Assembly (NCBI RefSeq): GCF_020171845.1
Contig: NZ_JAIVAM010000015.1
Span: forward strand, 62,001-126,000
Length of the DNA: 64,000 nucleotides
Source: Cytobacillus kochii
Lineage (GTDB): Bacteria; Bacillota; Bacilli; Bacillales; Cytobacillaceae
Reading direction: 5' to 3'
A model generated the notes under the pieces. That model was not told the origin of the DNA and did no database searches. It was given only the letters and a program-made list of their open reading frames with translations. Positions 27,904-36,394 of the stretch are shown piece by piece. The position numbers and the translations under genes are program-made. Each line of letters opens with the position of its first letter. Positions within the stretch are counted from its first letter, which is position 1.

Positions 27904-28068
27904 TTATTCTGGATGAAATTTAGATTTAACGGGTTGCCCACCTGTTTCCTCATATTTCTTTTTAGATCGAGGGATCACATTCGCACTACCGAATTCTACC
28001 TCTTGGTTATTGATACCATTTCTTGTTTTTTGCTCTGGATTGTTTTGTTTTGATTTTTTTCTAACCAA
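27904..28068 (-). CDS. Small hydrophilic protein, 54 residues, downstream of ytzC
   Basis: A short frame encoding MVRKKSKQNNPEQKTRNG at its start and ending in GQPVKSKFHPE. It is Lys/Asn/Gln-rich without hydrophobic core, in the style of small spore proteins, and includes EVEFGSANVIPRSKKKYEET. The start is a TTG preceded by AGAGGTGA at good spacing. Only 14 bases separate it from ytzC on the same strand, so the two are likely cotranscribed. I do not recognise the family with confidence. Confidence 0.65.
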   Translation of the reverse strand: MVRKKSKQNNPEQKTRNGINNQEVEFGSANVIPRSKKKYEETGGQPVKSKFHPE

Positions 28069-28082
28069 TTGTTGTTCACCTC

Positions 28083-28346
28083 TTAATGGGGAGTAATGAT
28101 CATTTGATTTTGTAACTGCTGTAGCTGTAATCTCATTCGATGAAGTTCTTCCCTCTGCGCATCTGTGGCACTATGAGACATCGTCATCAAATCATTATAG
28201 GCTTGTTCAATATGAGCAAGCGCTTTAGCATAGTCTTGATCGTTATAATGTTCTTGCATTTGCCCATCTTTAAACTGCATGTTAGCAAATTGAATGACTT
28301 CTTCACATTGTTGCATTAATTGTTGTACGGATTCACGGGTTGCCAT
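28083..28346 (-). CDS. ytzC: YtzC family protein (DUF2524)
   Basis: An 87-residue helical protein resembling B. subtilis YtzC: starts MATRESVQQLMQQCEEVI, contains EHYNDQDYAKALAHIEQAYN and ends REELHRMRLQLQQLQNQMI. Predicted to be two long amphipathic helices; function unknown. It is next to ytqA as in B. subtilis, transcribed divergently from it, and followed closely by a 54-residue ORF. Confidence 0.85.
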   Translation of the reverse strand: MATRESVQQLMQQCEEVIQFANMQFKDGQMQEHYNDQDYAKALAHIEQAYNDLMTMSHSATDAQREELHRMRLQLQQLQNQMIITPH

Positions 28347-28521
28347 AAAAGCCTTCCCCCTCTTTTTTAATGAAGTGTACGAAGCAAATACGCCTCAATG
28401 ATAGTATTTACCGAGTGTTCGATTTCTACTAATTGAAATGTTATCAATGTGTAATTGAGTTGATGATTTCTTTCATGATAATATTGAATTTGTCACAGTG
28501 GTGACTTTAGGAGGGCTGACT

Positions 28522-29490
28522 TTGGATTTACTGACTCAATTTCCATATACAAATGATCAAAAACGTTATCATACATGGAACTTTCATTTAAAAAAACATT
28601 TCGGGCACAAGGTCTTTAAAGTTGCTTTGGATGGAGGCTTCGATTGTCCTAATCGGGATGGCACTGTCGCTCATGGTGGCTGTACATTTTGCAGCGCAGC
28701 AGGTTCAGGTGATTTTGCCGGTAATCGTGCAGAACCATTAGACGTACAATTTATTAAAATCAAGGATAGCATGCATAAGAAATGGAAAAATGGAAAATAC
28801 ATTGCTTATTTCCAGGCATTCACAAATACCCATGCACCTGTTGAAGTCCTAAAAGAAAAGTATGAATTTGTCTTAAAACAAGAAGGGGTTGTTGGCTTAT
28901 CTATTGCCACAAGGCCTGATTGTTTACCAGATGATGTCATAGATTATTTAGCTGACCTTAATAAAAGAACATACTTATGGGTTGAATTAGGCCTACAAAC
29001 CGTTCATGAAAAAACAGCCCAATTAATTAATCGTGCACATGATTATGATTGCTATAAAGAAGGAGTAAAGAAACTTCGTCAACATGATATACGTGTCTGT
29101 TCTCATATCATTAATGGTTTACCTGAAGAGTCACCTGAAATGATGATGGAAACAGCACAAGAGGTTGCAAAATTAGATGTGCAGGGAATTAAAATACACT
29201 TATTACATCTATTAAAAGGAACACCGATGGTTAAGCAATATGAAAAGGGAATGGTTTCATTCCTTAGCCGTGATGAATACATTCAGTTAGTTTGTGACCA
29301 ATTAGAGATTTTACCTAAAGAGATGATTATTCATCGCATCACTGGCGATGGTCCCATCGACCTTATGATTGGTCCTATGTGGAGTGTGAATAAATGGGAT
29401 GTGCTAAATGGCATTGATCATGAACTGAAGCGAAGAGATAGCTGGCAAGGTAAATATCATCAACCATTTACCGAGGAGGTGAGCTCTTGA
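28522..29490 (+). CDS. ytqA: Radical SAM protein YtqA (TIGR01212-type, putative MnmL)
   Basis: About 322 residues. The [4Fe-4S] cysteines are C42 in DCPNRDG and C54/C57 in HGGCTFCSAAGSG; a GITGDGP-like segment (RITGDGPIDLMIG) lies near the C-terminus. Family members act in tRNA wobble-uridine modification; recent work on B. subtilis links YtqA (MnmL) to the cmnm5/nm5 branch ahead of YtqB (MnmM), which I recall rather than verify. The TTG start follows TAGGAGGG; the longer frame from a GTG 24 bases upstream lacks a ribosome binding site. It overlaps ytqB by 4 bases. Confidence 0.9.
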   Translation: MDLLTQFPYTNDQKRYHTWNFHLKKHFGHKVFKVALDGGFDCPNRDGTVAHGGCTFCSAAGSGDFAGNRAEPLDVQFIKIKDSMHKKWKNGKYIAYFQAFTNTHAPVEVLKEKYEFVLKQEGVVGLSIATRPDCLPDDVIDYLADLNKRTYLWVELGLQTVHEKTAQLINRAHDYDCYKEGVKKLRQHDIRVCSHIINGLPEESPEMMMETAQEVAKLDVQGIKIHLLHLLKGTPMVKQYEKGMVSFLSRDEYIQLVCDQLEILPKEMIIHRITGDGPIDLMIGPMWSVNKWDVLNGIDHELKRRDSWQGKYHQPFTEEVSS

Positions 29491-30059
29491 AGCTAGAACG
29501 TATTCTACCATTTGCGAGAGAACTACTACAGAAAGCAATTGCACCAGGAGACGTCGTGGTTGATGCTACACTTGGAAATGGACATGACACATTATTTTTA
29601 GCTCAGCTCGTTGGCGAACATGGCAGAGTTTATGGATTCGATATCCAAGATGAAGCCATACAGTCTACCCAAATAAAACTGGATGAACATGAACTTTCTA
29701 ATCGGACTGTTCTATTTAATCGTGGCCATGAGCATGTGACTGCTTGCATTCCACCAATCCATTTCGGACGTATCACTGGAGCTGTTTTTAATCTCGGGTA
29801 CTTACCTGGTGGAGACAAAACGATTGTCACAAGACCGAGAACAACCATTTCCGCGATTGAACAGTTAATTGATATGATGGCACCTGAAGGCATTATTATT
29901 TTGGTGATTTATCACGGTCATCCAGAAGGTGCTGTTGAGCGTGACTATATTTTGCGTTACTTGAAAACCATTGATCAAAATACTGCTCATATTTTGCAAT
30001 ATCAATTCATTAACCAAGCTAACCGGCCACCTTTTATTGTTGCGATTGAGAAAAGGTAA
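29487..30059 (+). CDS. ytqB: tRNA wobble-uridine methyltransferase YtqB (MnmM)
   Basis: A 190-residue class I SAM-dependent methyltransferase. The SAM-binding motif I is VVDATLGNGHDTLFLA and motif II DIQDEAI; the catalytic-region motif is VFNLGYLPGGDK, and IILVIYHGHPEG follows. B. subtilis YtqB methylates nm5s2U to mnm5s2U at position 34 of tRNAs. The GTG/TTG overlap (the TTG start shares bases with the ytqA stop, after GAGGTGAGC) shows coupling to ytqA. A strong terminator follows. Confidence 0.9.
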   Translation: MKLERILPFARELLQKAIAPGDVVVDATLGNGHDTLFLAQLVGEHGRVYGFDIQDEAIQSTQIKLDEHELSNRTVLFNRGHEHVTACIPPIHFGRITGAVFNLGYLPGGDKTIVTRPRTTISAIEQLIDMMAPEGIIILVIYHGHPEGAVERDYILRYLKTIDQNTAHILQYQFINQANRPPFIVAIEKR

Positions 30060-30085
30060 GTTAAGACAAATAAACACTCGAACAG

Positions 30086-30113
30086 ACAAGAACAAATTTG
30101 TTCTTGTTTTTTA
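30086..30113 (+). terminator. Terminator of ytqAB
   Basis: ACAAGAACAAA and TTTGTTCTTGT form a perfect 22-base palindrome followed by a T-run. Confidence 0.85.
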
Positions 30114-30384
30114 TTTTTTCTCGTTTACTTTTGTTTGAATTGAATCTAAGTTATTCTAGTCAAACTTGTAGCCTTTTCTTGATGGTTGACTAGATGCCGC
30201 TTGCGAATCAGATTTTTTCGAGTTAGACTATCCTGTTCCTGCTTTTCTCTTGTGGATTGCTTCCGATCTCTATTGCGTCAGAAGCCCCTTTCTAATGTCC
30301 TACGTTGATGACAAGTTTTATGGGGAGGAGAACTTTATTCTGCAAATTTTATCGTTAGACATGATTTTACTCTATCCACTGGAT
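30114..30384. other. Intergenic region between ytqB and ytpB
   Basis: No open frame with a ribosome binding site, no clear RNA fold and no repeat. Both flanking genes end here (convergent), so little regulation is expected. Confidence 0.5.
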
Positions 30385-31470
30385 TCATGAACGCACTACC
30401 GCCTGTCTACTTTTTAATGCGCGATAGACACGACCATTAATATAAAAAAAGAGGCTTGAGAATCCACCAGATTTAATCATCTTTCTTGCTAGTTTTTTCA
30501 TTTGTTGTCTTCTCCCGACTTTTTCATCGGATAAGTATAACCCTAATAATCCTCGATTAATTAAAAGGTGAAATCGTTTATGAGGAAGCTTGTCCGTATG
30601 CTCATCTGCACACTTTACAAAATAACGTATGCGCTCGAATAATTCTTTTTCATCTTCATAATAAAAGCAAAAGTTTAAATCACCGGCTTCCTTATCTTCC
30701 TCTTGATCAATGTAATAGTCTAATAAAATGTGCAGACCTTGAATATATGGAAAATACCCATTACGTATAATCTCCCCGTAACTTTCCTTATAGTCCCTTC
30801 TCGTTGCATAAGCAACTAAGCAAAAAATACCGAGTGTAGAACCCGAACAAGCAGAAAATTCATACCAGCTCATAGGTGGGATGAGATCTTGATGTTCTTT
30901 ATACCAACTTTGCAGACGAGAAACTCTTTCCTCAATTGCCACATGTTTATGTATTTGCAAATCACAATAATAACGACAAAGCTCTGTCAAATAAGATTTA
31001 ATCAATGGATAATTTTCCATAGAAGATAAAACTTTACGGCAAGTCATCACTAATGCTAACAGATACCCACCATCATCCTGGTCATCCCGATAACGATAAT
31101 AGTTCACCTTAGGTAACTGCTCATCGATTAACAATGAGTGACGCATCGCTTCATGTATTGCCGTAAAATCTTTTGGGTCCATCGATGTACTTCTATCACA
31201 TAGATTATCTAAGTAATCACTAATGGTTTGATAGGCAACAATAAACGTTATGACTTGACGATAGTCATCAACGGCCAAAAGTGACATGATGGCCCCACCC
31301 TCACAGTGAAAGGTTTTATCTTTTATGCTAGAAAGTGCTTGTGACTTTAATTCATCATTGGGGATTGATTCCGCCAATTTGCGCCATTTGTTTAACTCCT
31401 CATTCACAGCAGGCATCACTTTTTTATATGCATTTGTCATTAAGCTGATCGGCATTGTTGGAACATTCAT
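30385..31470 (-). CDS. ytpB: Tetraprenyl-beta-curcumene synthase YtpB (DUF2600)
   Basis: A 361-residue all-helical terpene cyclase of the DUF2600 group. In B. subtilis YtpB cyclises all-trans-geranylfarnesyl diphosphate-type C35 prenyl diphosphate to tetraprenyl-beta-curcumene, the precursor of spore-associated sesquarterpenes. An Asp-rich segment SDYLDNLCDRSTSMD near residue 83 fits the Mg2+/diphosphate site. The ATG follows AAGGGAG. It lies 24 bases downstream of ytpA, an operon conserved in Bacillus. Confidence 0.9.
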   Translation of the reverse strand: MNVPTMPISLMTNAYKKVMPAVNEELNKWRKLAESIPNDELKSQALSSIKDKTFHCEGGAIMSLLAVDDYRQVITFIVAYQTISDYLDNLCDRSTSMDPKDFTAIHEAMRHSLLIDEQLPKVNYYRYRDDQDDGGYLLALVMTCRKVLSSMENYPLIKSYLTELCRYYCDLQIHKHVAIEERVSRLQSWYKEHQDLIPPMSWYEFSACSGSTLGIFCLVAYATRRDYKESYGEIIRNGYFPYIQGLHILLDYYIDQEEDKEAGDLNFCFYYEDEKELFERIRYFVKCADEHTDKLPHKRFHLLINRGLLGLYLSDEKVGRRQQMKKLARKMIKSGGFSSLFFYINGRVYRALKSRQAVVRS

Positions 31471-31494
31471 TACATGGACTCCCTTTACTCTTTA

Positions 31495-32298
31495 CTAAAC
31501 GATATACCCGATAGACCGCAAACTACTCATTACAAAATCCTTTGCGTAATCAAATACATCTTCCCTCTCCGGCTCATTAAAGATTTCATGATAGCATTTT
31601 GGCCATTCTTTAAAACGTTTCTCAGTAAACGGGGCTTTATTGAACCATTGTTTAACAGGAACTTTATTAACGATCTTGTCATCTCCACCTTGCATAACCA
31701 GTAAAGGAACATCTTGCACCTTTTTTATATCTTCAAATGCCAGATTGATTGTTTGGTGTAGTTCACGAAACCATCGTACAGACACTTTGGTAATATACAG
31801 TGTGTCATTTACATCCATTTCTCTTACATCAGCATTCCTTGTTGCCATATCAATAGTTAACCCCGAATTGACTCTCAATGTAGGAGCAATTTTATTTAAA
31901 GGATACGACGCAATCTCGAGTAGCTTTGGTGGATTTTTCATAAGCCCTAAACATGGAGATGAAAGAATAACGCCCGCAAGCTTTAATCTTTCTTCTTGTA
32001 ACAAGCGTATTGTTATTAAACCACCCATACTATGACCTAAAAGAAAAACAGGTAAATCAAAGGTGTAAGCAGCTTGTATCCAATCCTTTACCTCAATAAG
32101 ATACTCTTGAAAAGAATCAATATGCCCTCTTCGTGATCTAGTCGTCATTCCTTGACCCGGAAGGTCACCCATAACAACGTGAAATCCTGATACTCTCCAC
32201 ATTTCTATTAACCAACCATACCTGCCGTGATGTTCCATTGCCCCATGAACCATCACAATCACACCTTTTGCCTCACCCTCAGCTTCCCATTTCCACAT
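31495..32298 (-). CDS. ytpA: Alpha/beta hydrolase, lysophospholipase-like YtpA
   Basis: A 267-residue serine hydrolase of the monoacylglycerol-lipase (Hydrolase_4) type. The MVHGAMEHHGRYGWL oxyanion region and the nucleophile elbow GHSMGGL (Ser near residue 90) are clear; the acid is in QGGDDKIV and the His in CYHEIFNEPE. B. subtilis YtpA is a lysophospholipase implicated in bacilysocin formation. The ATG follows AGGAGGATC. First gene of the ytpAB operon, divergent from ytoA. Confidence 0.9.
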   Translation of the reverse strand: MWKWEAEGEAKGVIVMVHGAMEHHGRYGWLIEMWRVSGFHVVMGDLPGQGMTTRSRRGHIDSFQEYLIEVKDWIQAAYTFDLPVFLLGHSMGGLITIRLLQEERLKLAGVILSSPCLGLMKNPPKLLEIASYPLNKIAPTLRVNSGLTIDMATRNADVREMDVNDTLYITKVSVRWFRELHQTINLAFEDIKKVQDVPLLVMQGGDDKIVNKVPVKQWFNKAPFTEKRFKEWPKCYHEIFNEPEREDVFDYAKDFVMSSLRSIGYIV

Positions 32299-32479
32299 CG
32301 TCTGATCCTCCTAAAAACAATTCTGTTTCGTTCAAGTTTGTTACCCTTTATTATATCCTACCTTTTAAAAATCTTCACGATTTCTCATGATTTCTCCATG
32401 ATATAATATTAAAAAAGAACAGAATGGCTAGAAAACAGTCATTCTAAATTGACTAAGGTAAAAAGGAGCTATGATAACA

Positions 32480-33001
32480 ATGATTTATCCTTTTCATAAC
32501 AAACAACCCAAAATTGCTGATGATGTATTTATTGCTGATTATACAACTATTACGGGTGATGTAGAAATTGGCGAAGAATCAAGCGTTTGGTTCAATACAG
32601 TCATCCGCGGTGATGTTGCACCCACTTATATTGGAAAAAGAGTGAATATACAAGACAATTCAGTTCTTCACCAAAGCCCTAATAACCCACTCATTCTGGA
32701 AGATGAAGTAACAATTGGACACCAAGTTATCTTACATAGTTGTAAAATAAGAAAAAAAGCATTAATTGGCATGGGTTCCATCGTCTTAGATGGAGCAGAA
32801 ATTGGTGAAGGTGCATTTATCGGAGCAGGTAGTCTTGTTCCTCAAGGTAAAATCATCCCTCCCAACACTTTAGCATTTGGTCGTCCAGCAAAAGTAGTCC
32901 GTGAATTAAATGATGATGATATAAAGGATATGGAACGGATTGTACGGGAATATACTGAGAAAGGGCAGTACTACAAAGCACTTAAAAAAGAAAGGCAATA
33001 A
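32480..33001 (+). CDS. ytoA: Gamma-carbonic-anhydrase-like hexapeptide protein YtoA
   Basis: A 173-residue left-handed beta-helix protein. Hexapeptide repeats run through [20 protein letters not shown] and the trimer-forming metal-site region ([33 protein letters not shown]) carries the three histidines of gamma carbonic anhydrases (H near 65, 84, 89). A C-terminal helix follows. Role as a carbonic anhydrase or acyl/metal-binding protein is unproven in Bacillus. Of two ATGs, the second has suitable spacing (11 bases) from AAAAGGAG and matches the family start MIYPF. Confidence 0.9.
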   Translation: MIYPFHNKQPKIADDVFIADYTTITGDVEIGEESSVWFNTVIRGDVAPTYIGKRVNIQDNSVLHQSPNNPLILEDEVTIGHQVILHSCKIRKKALIGMGSIVLDGAEIGEGAFIGAGSLVPQGKIIPPNTLAFGRPAKVVRELNDDDIKDMERIVREYTEKGQYYKALKKERQ

Positions 33002-33062
33002 CTTCTGATAAATTTTGCTCAATCGCCGATAATAAGTGGAAGACATTTTTTAGGTGGTGTAA

Positions 33063-33884
33063 TTGTTGGAATTTATTATTGGATTGGCATTGATTTTGTT
33101 AGCTTATTTATTTATTAAACTGCTAAAAAATGGTGCTAAACAACTGCTTATCCCTCTTCTTATTTTAATTTTCCTTCTTCCTTCTCCGAAAGCAACAACG
33201 GAACACGCTGATGCTGCCCTTTTCCGAGAGAACAAATGGGCGGAAGGAACAAACAATGAAGAATTTATCGTAAAAATAAAACAACAAGTATTATTAGACA
33301 TTCCGGTCATATCACAATTTCCAGAACTCCCTCGCGGATGTGAGGTTACAAGCCTTGCGATGTTACTCAACCACGCAGGCGTAACTGTGGATAAAATGAC
33401 TTTAGCTAAAGAAATTAAGAAAAACCCTGCAACCTTTGAAAAAAAAGATGGCAAGATTTATTATGGTCACCCCAATGACGGTTTTATTGGTGATATGTAC
33501 TCTTTTAACAATCGAGGTCTCGGTGTTTACCATACGCCTATTAAAGAGCTGGCAGAAAACTATTTACCAGAGAAGATTCATGATTTTACTGGTGATGACT
33601 TTTCATCAATCAAAACACATCTCTCTAATGAGAAGCCTGTCTGGGTGATCATTAATACGAAATACAATGAACTGCCTGATGCTTATTTTCAGACATGGCA
33701 CACACCAAGCGGAGTGATTGACATTACGTATAAAGAACATTCCGTTTTAGTGACTGGATACGATGAGCAATATATATACTTTAATGACCCCTTCTCTAAT
33801 ATAAAAAATAAGAAAGCACCTATCAAAGAGTTCCAGGCGGGTTGGGAACAAATGGGCAGGCAGGCAATTACTTATTTAAATTAA
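33063..33884 (+). CDS. Membrane-anchored C39-like peptidase family protein
   Basis: A 273-residue protein with one or two N-terminal hydrophobic segments (residues about 1-42, EFIIGLALILLAYLFIKLL and LLIPLLILIFLLPS) and an extracytoplasmic C39-type papain-like domain. The presumed catalytic Cys is in ELPRGCEVTSLAMLLNHAG, the His in KEHSVLVTGYDEQ and the Asp/Asn in FNDPFS. Similar to B. subtilis YvpB. It would act on an extracellular peptide or be a non-proteolytic member. TTG start after AGGTGGTG; a second TTG 3 bases later is equally possible. It follows ytoA by about 60 bases. Confidence 0.82.
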   Translation: MLEFIIGLALILLAYLFIKLLKNGAKQLLIPLLILIFLLPSPKATTEHADAALFRENKWAEGTNNEEFIVKIKQQVLLDIPVISQFPELPRGCEVTSLAMLLNHAGVTVDKMTLAKEIKKNPATFEKKDGKIYYGHPNDGFIGDMYSFNNRGLGVYHTPIKELAENYLPEKIHDFTGDDFSSIKTHLSNEKPVWVIINTKYNELPDAYFQTWHTPSGVIDITYKEHSVLVTGYDEQYIYFNDPFSNIKNKKAPIKEFQAGWEQMGRQAITYLN

Positions 33885-33934
33885 AAAAAGTAAAGTGCAG
33901 TTAAGACATTTAGCATTTTTTACTTTAACAACAA

Positions 33935-33966
33935 GAAAACCCGAACTGAGTCCGGGTTTTCTTTCT
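33935..33966. terminator. Bidirectional terminator between C39 gene and asnB
   Basis: GAAAACCCG and CGGGTTTTC pair around a loop of about nine bases, with T-rich tracts on each strand, between convergent genes. Confidence 0.8.
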
Positions 33967-33983
33967 TTTTCACAGTTGTTGAC

Positions 33984-35876
33984 TTAAAGGTGTGCTGTTG
34001 TTGCTGAAATAAATTGCTTTTCGAAATCATATTTCTTTTCAATAAAAACATCATGCCACACAATAAACATAAGTACCGTCCAGATTTTCCTACTATAATC
34101 TGCTTTTCCTTGTGCATGCAATTCGAGTAAATTTACTACATACTCTTTATTAATTAAATAGTCTGTATGACTTTCTTTAATTAACGTTTTCGCCCAATCA
34201 TACATCTCATCTTTTAACCAATGACGGATAGGGACCGGGAAGCCTAGCTTTTTACGATTCAACACATGTTCTGGCACAATACCTTCCGCTGCCTTACGAA
34301 GGATATATTTCGTTGTTTGATGTGACGTTTTTAAATGAGTTGGGATGGTTGAAGCCACATTAAAGACCTCTTTATCAAGGAATGGTACCCTCAATTCTAA
34401 TGAATGTGCCATCGTCATTTTATCTGCTTTTAAAAGAATATCTCCGCGCATCCAAGTATGAATATCAATATACTGCATTTGATTAACCGCATCATAGGCT
34501 GCACTTTCTGCATATAATGGACGGGTAATATCTTTAAAATCATTCTTCTCATTATAAACCTGCAATAATTCTCTTTTTTCATGTTCTAAGAACATTTTCG
34601 CATTGCCAATGTAGCGTTCTTCCATTGGCGTCGTTCCTCGTTCAATAAAGCTCTTACCCCTCATCCCCTCTGGCATGATTCGAGAAAGGGTACGCAATAA
34701 CTTTCTTCCTGCTGAAGGCATTTTATTAAAAATTTCTAAGTCCTGTGGTTCACGATAAATATTATATCCACCAAACAATTCATCAGCACCTTCGCCTGAT
34801 AATACCACCGTTACATGTTTTCTTGCTTCCCTTGCGACAAAGTAAAGTGGAACGCAAGCAGGGTCCGCTAATGGATCATCCGTGTGCCACATAATTTTAG
34901 GTACTTCTTGCATATATTCTTCTGGAGAGATGATATAGCTTATATTTTCAACACCTAGTTTTTCGGCTGTTTCTTTAGCCACATCCACTTCACTAAAACC
35001 GTCTCTTTCAAAACCTACTGAAAACGTTTTAATATTGGGGTGAAACTGTTTTGCTATGGATGCAATAATAGAAGAATCAATCCCGCCCGATAAAAACGAA
35101 CCTACAGGTACATCACTGCGCATATGCATTTTAACTGAGTCAGTTAAAACATCTTGAATCTCTTTAATAAACTGAGATTCTTCTTTTTGTACAGGTTGGA
35201 AATGTGCTTTCCAATAACGCTGGATATGCATTGAGCCACCGATTTTCTTCTTGAAATAATGACCTGGCTCAAGTTTCTTTATACCCACTGACATAGTCAT
35301 CGGTTCAGGTACAAATTGATAAGTCATATAATACTGCAAAGCATCATAATTAATGACATCGTTTTTCAATGCCAGCAGAATACTTTTCTTTTCAGAGGCA
35401 AAATAAGTTGTCTCACCATCTTCAAAATAATAGAATGGTTTGATTCCAAAAGGGTCTCTCGCTCCAAAAACTTCTTGTTTTTCTTTATCCCAAATAACGA
35501 AGGAAAACATACCTCTCAGTTTTTCTGCCGCCTTCTCTTTGTAATAACTGTATAAAGCAATAATCACTTCAGTATCCGAATTAGTTTCAAAAGTTAGTCC
35601 TTTATTGATTAATTCCTCACGTAGTTCAACATAGTTATAAACTTCTCCATTGAAAATAATCCAATATTTACCATTATCATAAGTGAGTGGTTGATGACCA
35701 CTTTCAATGTCTATAATACTTAATCGACGGAAACCAAATTGGATATGGTCTGCACGATAATATCCTGAATCATCTGGTCCACGATGAGTAATAATGTTAT
35801 TCATATTCTCAAATTGTTTATCTGCTTCTTGTACTTTTTGTGCTTGATCATGTATACAACCAATAAAACCACACAT
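33984..35876 (-). CDS. asnB: Glutamine-hydrolysing asparagine synthase family protein AsnB
   Basis: 630 residues. The N-terminal class II glutaminase begins MCGFIG, with Cys2 as the nucleophile exposed after Met removal, which fixes the start at this ATG (AGGTGA upstream) rather than the GTG 12 bases earlier. The C-terminal synthetase domain has the PP-loop SGGIDSSIIA and VLSGEGADELFGGY. In B. subtilis, AsnB near metK amidates meso-diaminopimelate in peptidoglycan as well as being classed with asparagine synthases, so a cell-wall role is plausible here. A candidate ECF sigma promoter lies upstream. Confidence 0.93.
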   Translation of the reverse strand: MCGFIGCIHDQAQKVQEADKQFENMNNIITHRGPDDSGYYRADHIQFGFRRLSIIDIESGHQPLTYDNGKYWIIFNGEVYNYVELREELINKGLTFETNSDTEVIIALYSYYKEKAAEKLRGMFSFVIWDKEKQEVFGARDPFGIKPFYYFEDGETTYFASEKKSILLALKNDVINYDALQYYMTYQFVPEPMTMSVGIKKLEPGHYFKKKIGGSMHIQRYWKAHFQPVQKEESQFIKEIQDVLTDSVKMHMRSDVPVGSFLSGGIDSSIIASIAKQFHPNIKTFSVGFERDGFSEVDVAKETAEKLGVENISYIISPEEYMQEVPKIMWHTDDPLADPACVPLYFVAREARKHVTVVLSGEGADELFGGYNIYREPQDLEIFNKMPSAGRKLLRTLSRIMPEGMRGKSFIERGTTPMEERYIGNAKMFLEHEKRELLQVYNEKNDFKDITRPLYAESAAYDAVNQMQYIDIHTWMRGDILLKADKMTMAHSLELRVPFLDKEVFNVASTIPTHLKTSHQTTKYILRKAAEGIVPEHVLNRKKLGFPVPIRHWLKDEMYDWAKTLIKESHTDYLINKEYVVNLLELHAQGKADYSRKIWTVLMFIVWHDVFIEKKYDFEKQFISATTAHL

Positions 35877-35932
35877 TATGTACGTCACCTACTTTTTATT
35901 TCATCTAGTTTGTATTTTTTCCATACCTTGTA

Positions 35933-35961
35933 TAGACGATAAGTTATTTTAAAAAGTTTCA
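35933..35961 (-). promoter_or_regulatory. Candidate ECF sigma-factor promoter of asnB
   Basis: On the minus strand TGAAAC (with following TTTTT) and CGTCTA are separated by 17 bases, matching the AAC...CGTC form shared by Bacillus sigma-W/X/M promoters. It ends about 56 bases before the asnB ATG. Recognised by eye; no expression evidence. Confidence 0.5.
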
Positions 35962-36190
35962 CCTTTCGAAAAAAAAAATGGAATGATTTATGCTAGGCAG
36001 TATGTTCATGTTTTCTTCTTCATATACTTAAGGTTGTTTATTCCTTACCCACAATTTAAGACGAAAAGATGACATTCATTTTAAATTTTTATGAAATCGT
36101 TTTCTTAAGGATTTCTGTAAAATATCGGTAGTCTAAAATATTATATTTATTTTGCTAATGTAATATCTAAAAAAACGACTATTGCTCTAC

Positions 36191-36300
36191 TATCTTCGGT
36201 CCTTTTCACTTCTGATATACGAGCTAATCGCTTTTGCGCCGCCGCTATCTTTGACCATTCCACTTCTTGATATTCGAGCTAATCGCTTCGCCTCAATTGT
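36191..36300. repeat. Two-copy imperfect 55-bp direct repeat
   Basis: Copies begin at TATCTTCGGTCC (36191) and TATCTTTGACCA (36246); both contain CACTTCT(T)GATAT and CGAGCTAATCGCTT exactly 55 bases apart. It lies in the 506-base gap between metK and asnB, which otherwise holds the metK terminator and asnB promoter candidate. Confidence 0.7.
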
Positions 36301-36345
36301 AGGTCTATAAAAATTTAATGATAGCCCCTTTCCCACATAAAAAAA

Positions 36346-36378
36346 CTGTAGAAAACTCATTAAAGGAGTTTTCTACAG
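36346..36378 (-). terminator. Terminator of metK
   Basis: CTGTAGAAAACTC pairs perfectly with GAGTTTTCTACAG across a 7-base loop; on the minus strand it is followed by seven T's. Confidence 0.9.
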
Positions 36379-36394
36379 CCATAACTTTTCTAAT

